A stretch of 64,000 nt of DNA from Paenibacillus_L residui (lineage in GTDB: Bacteria; Bacillota; Bacilli; Paenibacillales; NBRC-103111). The notes beneath the pieces are model-generated. The model worked only from the letters and a program-made list of their open reading frames with translations. It was not told the origin of the DNA and searched no databases. Location: assembly GCF_042677205.1 (NCBI RefSeq), contig NZ_JBHTIU010000003.1, forward strand, positions 93,067 through 157,066, written 5' to 3'. The number at the start of each line of letters is the position of its first letter. Position 1 is the stretch's first letter. Shown here piece after piece: positions 63,471-64,000 of the stretch. The translations under genes and the position numbers were made by a program.

Positions 63471-64000
63471 GAATGAACCTCTCCTTCATTTTGCTTCAAT
63501 TCAATGGACAGCGCGAGCTTCCGCAATTCCGCTTCCCTCTGCAGCAGGAGCGTCTCGGCCTCCGCACGGGAGATTTGCCGGAAGGCGAGTGTGTCCCCCG
63601 GCTTCACCTGCGCCAACACCGGAAGGTCGACCTCGGCAATCTGAGCCAGCTTCGGATAGCCGCCGGTGGTCTGCCTGTCGGCCATCAGAATGATCGGGCG
63701 GCCGTCCGGGGGAACCTGCACAGTGCCCGCCGTCACCGGCTCCGAGATGCTTTCCGCCGGCTCGCTGAGCGCCAGCAGCGGCCCGTCCAAGCGGTAGCCC
63801 ATCCGGTCGGAGCGGGAGGTGACGAGGAAGCGCGAGCAGCCGAACCGGGTTCGGCTGTCGGCGCTGAAGGCGTCATATTCCCGCCCGGGGACGTACCGCA
63901 GGACGGGGTCCTCGCGGTAGGGCGGCAGCGCCTCCCGGCGGATGAACCAGCCGGTGGCGGCGAAGGGCCGCCTGCCGCAAGCGGCGGCGAGGCGGGCGGC
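63452..64000 (-). CDS. pxpC: 5-oxoprolinase subunit C, C-terminal part
   Basis: The frame is open to the end of the window and gives the last 182 residues; the start is missing. The segments TRFGCSRFLVTSRSDRMGYRL, then GTVQVPPDGRPIILMADRQT and TGGYPKLAQIAEVDLPVLAQ are typical of the biotin-dependent carboxyltransferase-like PxpC. It overlaps pxpA, in the usual B-C-A order. Confidence 0.93.
   Translation of the reverse strand, partial: AARLAAACGRRPFAATGWFIRREALPPYREDPVLRYVPGREYDAFSADSRTRFGCSRFLVTSRSDRMGYRLDGPLLALSEPAESISEPVTAGTVQVPPDGRPIILMADRQTTGGYPKLAQIAEVDLPVLAQVKPGDTLAFRQISRAEAETLLLQREAELRKLALSIELKQNEGEVHSCILST

Overview
The window looks like chromosomal DNA of a Paenibacillus-like bacterium (order Bacillales, moderate-to-high GC). 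The reasons are the gene content (TseB/YpmB, DnaD, Nth, a two-GTPase DynA-type dynamin, ParE/ParC, an SLH surface protein, a DUF5696/YIP1 carbohydrate ABC cluster), strong AGGAGG-type ribosome binding sites, frequent TTG and GTG starts, and many U-tailed hairpin terminators. There are no rRNA or tRNA genes, transposases, phage genes or cas genes. No conclusion on species is possible.

Layout. 0-3.8 kb (+): end of an MtaD-like amidohydrolase, a TseB-like protein, an overlapping pair made of a small membrane protein and an FtsH-like AAA metalloprotease without the usual extracytoplasmic domain, then dnaD. 4.0-12.8 kb: methionine salvage and proline synthesis interleaved. The minus-strand run is proB-proA-proC-mtnW-mtnX-mtnB, with mtnE upstream on the same strand and mtnU divergent from mtnE. 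13.0-16.2 kb (+): OmpR-type two-component system and a membrane protein. 17.1-31.0 kb (+): a 14-kb carbohydrate uptake locus with two solute-binding proteins (one fused to carbohydrate-binding-like modules), one MsmX/UgpC-type ATPase, two permease pairs, an NHL/TPR/Yip1 membrane protein and a DUF5696 secreted protein. 31.0-35.8 kb: a LysR regulator, a 1.8-kb repeat-rich gap, and leuCD. 35.9-39.8 kb: cell-wall amidase and SLH protein. 40-45 kb: nth, a small conserved-looking protein, a candidate structured RNA with its own promoter and terminator, and the double dynamin. 45.3-49.8 kb: two possible leader peptides, a heterodimeric ABC exporter and a small membrane protein. 51-54.8 kb: sugar isomerase-like protein, SGNH hydrolase, ABC-2 transporter. 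54.8-59.3 kb: parE-parC. 59.4-61.8 kb: a 56-aa protein, MarR regulator, RluA-type pseudouridine synthase coupled to an rRNA methyltransferase. 61.9-64.0 kb (-): pcp and pxpA/pxpC for pyroglutamate use, running off the end.

How they work together: MtnW, MtnX and MtnB carry out the middle of the methionine salvage pathway. MtnE transaminates the final keto acid with glutamine, and MtnU removes the resulting ketoglutaramate. Pcp releases pyroglutamate and PxpABC opens it to glutamate, the substrate of ProB. The ABC locus probably binds, trims and imports one glycan, with a single ATPase serving both permease pairs.

The most unusual parts are the intergenic repeats. There are three families: a GGGATAA-centred unit, dispersed and tandem, about 18 copies; a 23-bp CTAACTG-N9-CAGTTAG inverted repeat, 4 copies; and a ~95-bp hairpin element, 3 copies. 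The other notable items are the candidate RNA at about 41.0-41.27 kb, the split FtsH-like pair and the 14-kb carbohydrate locus.
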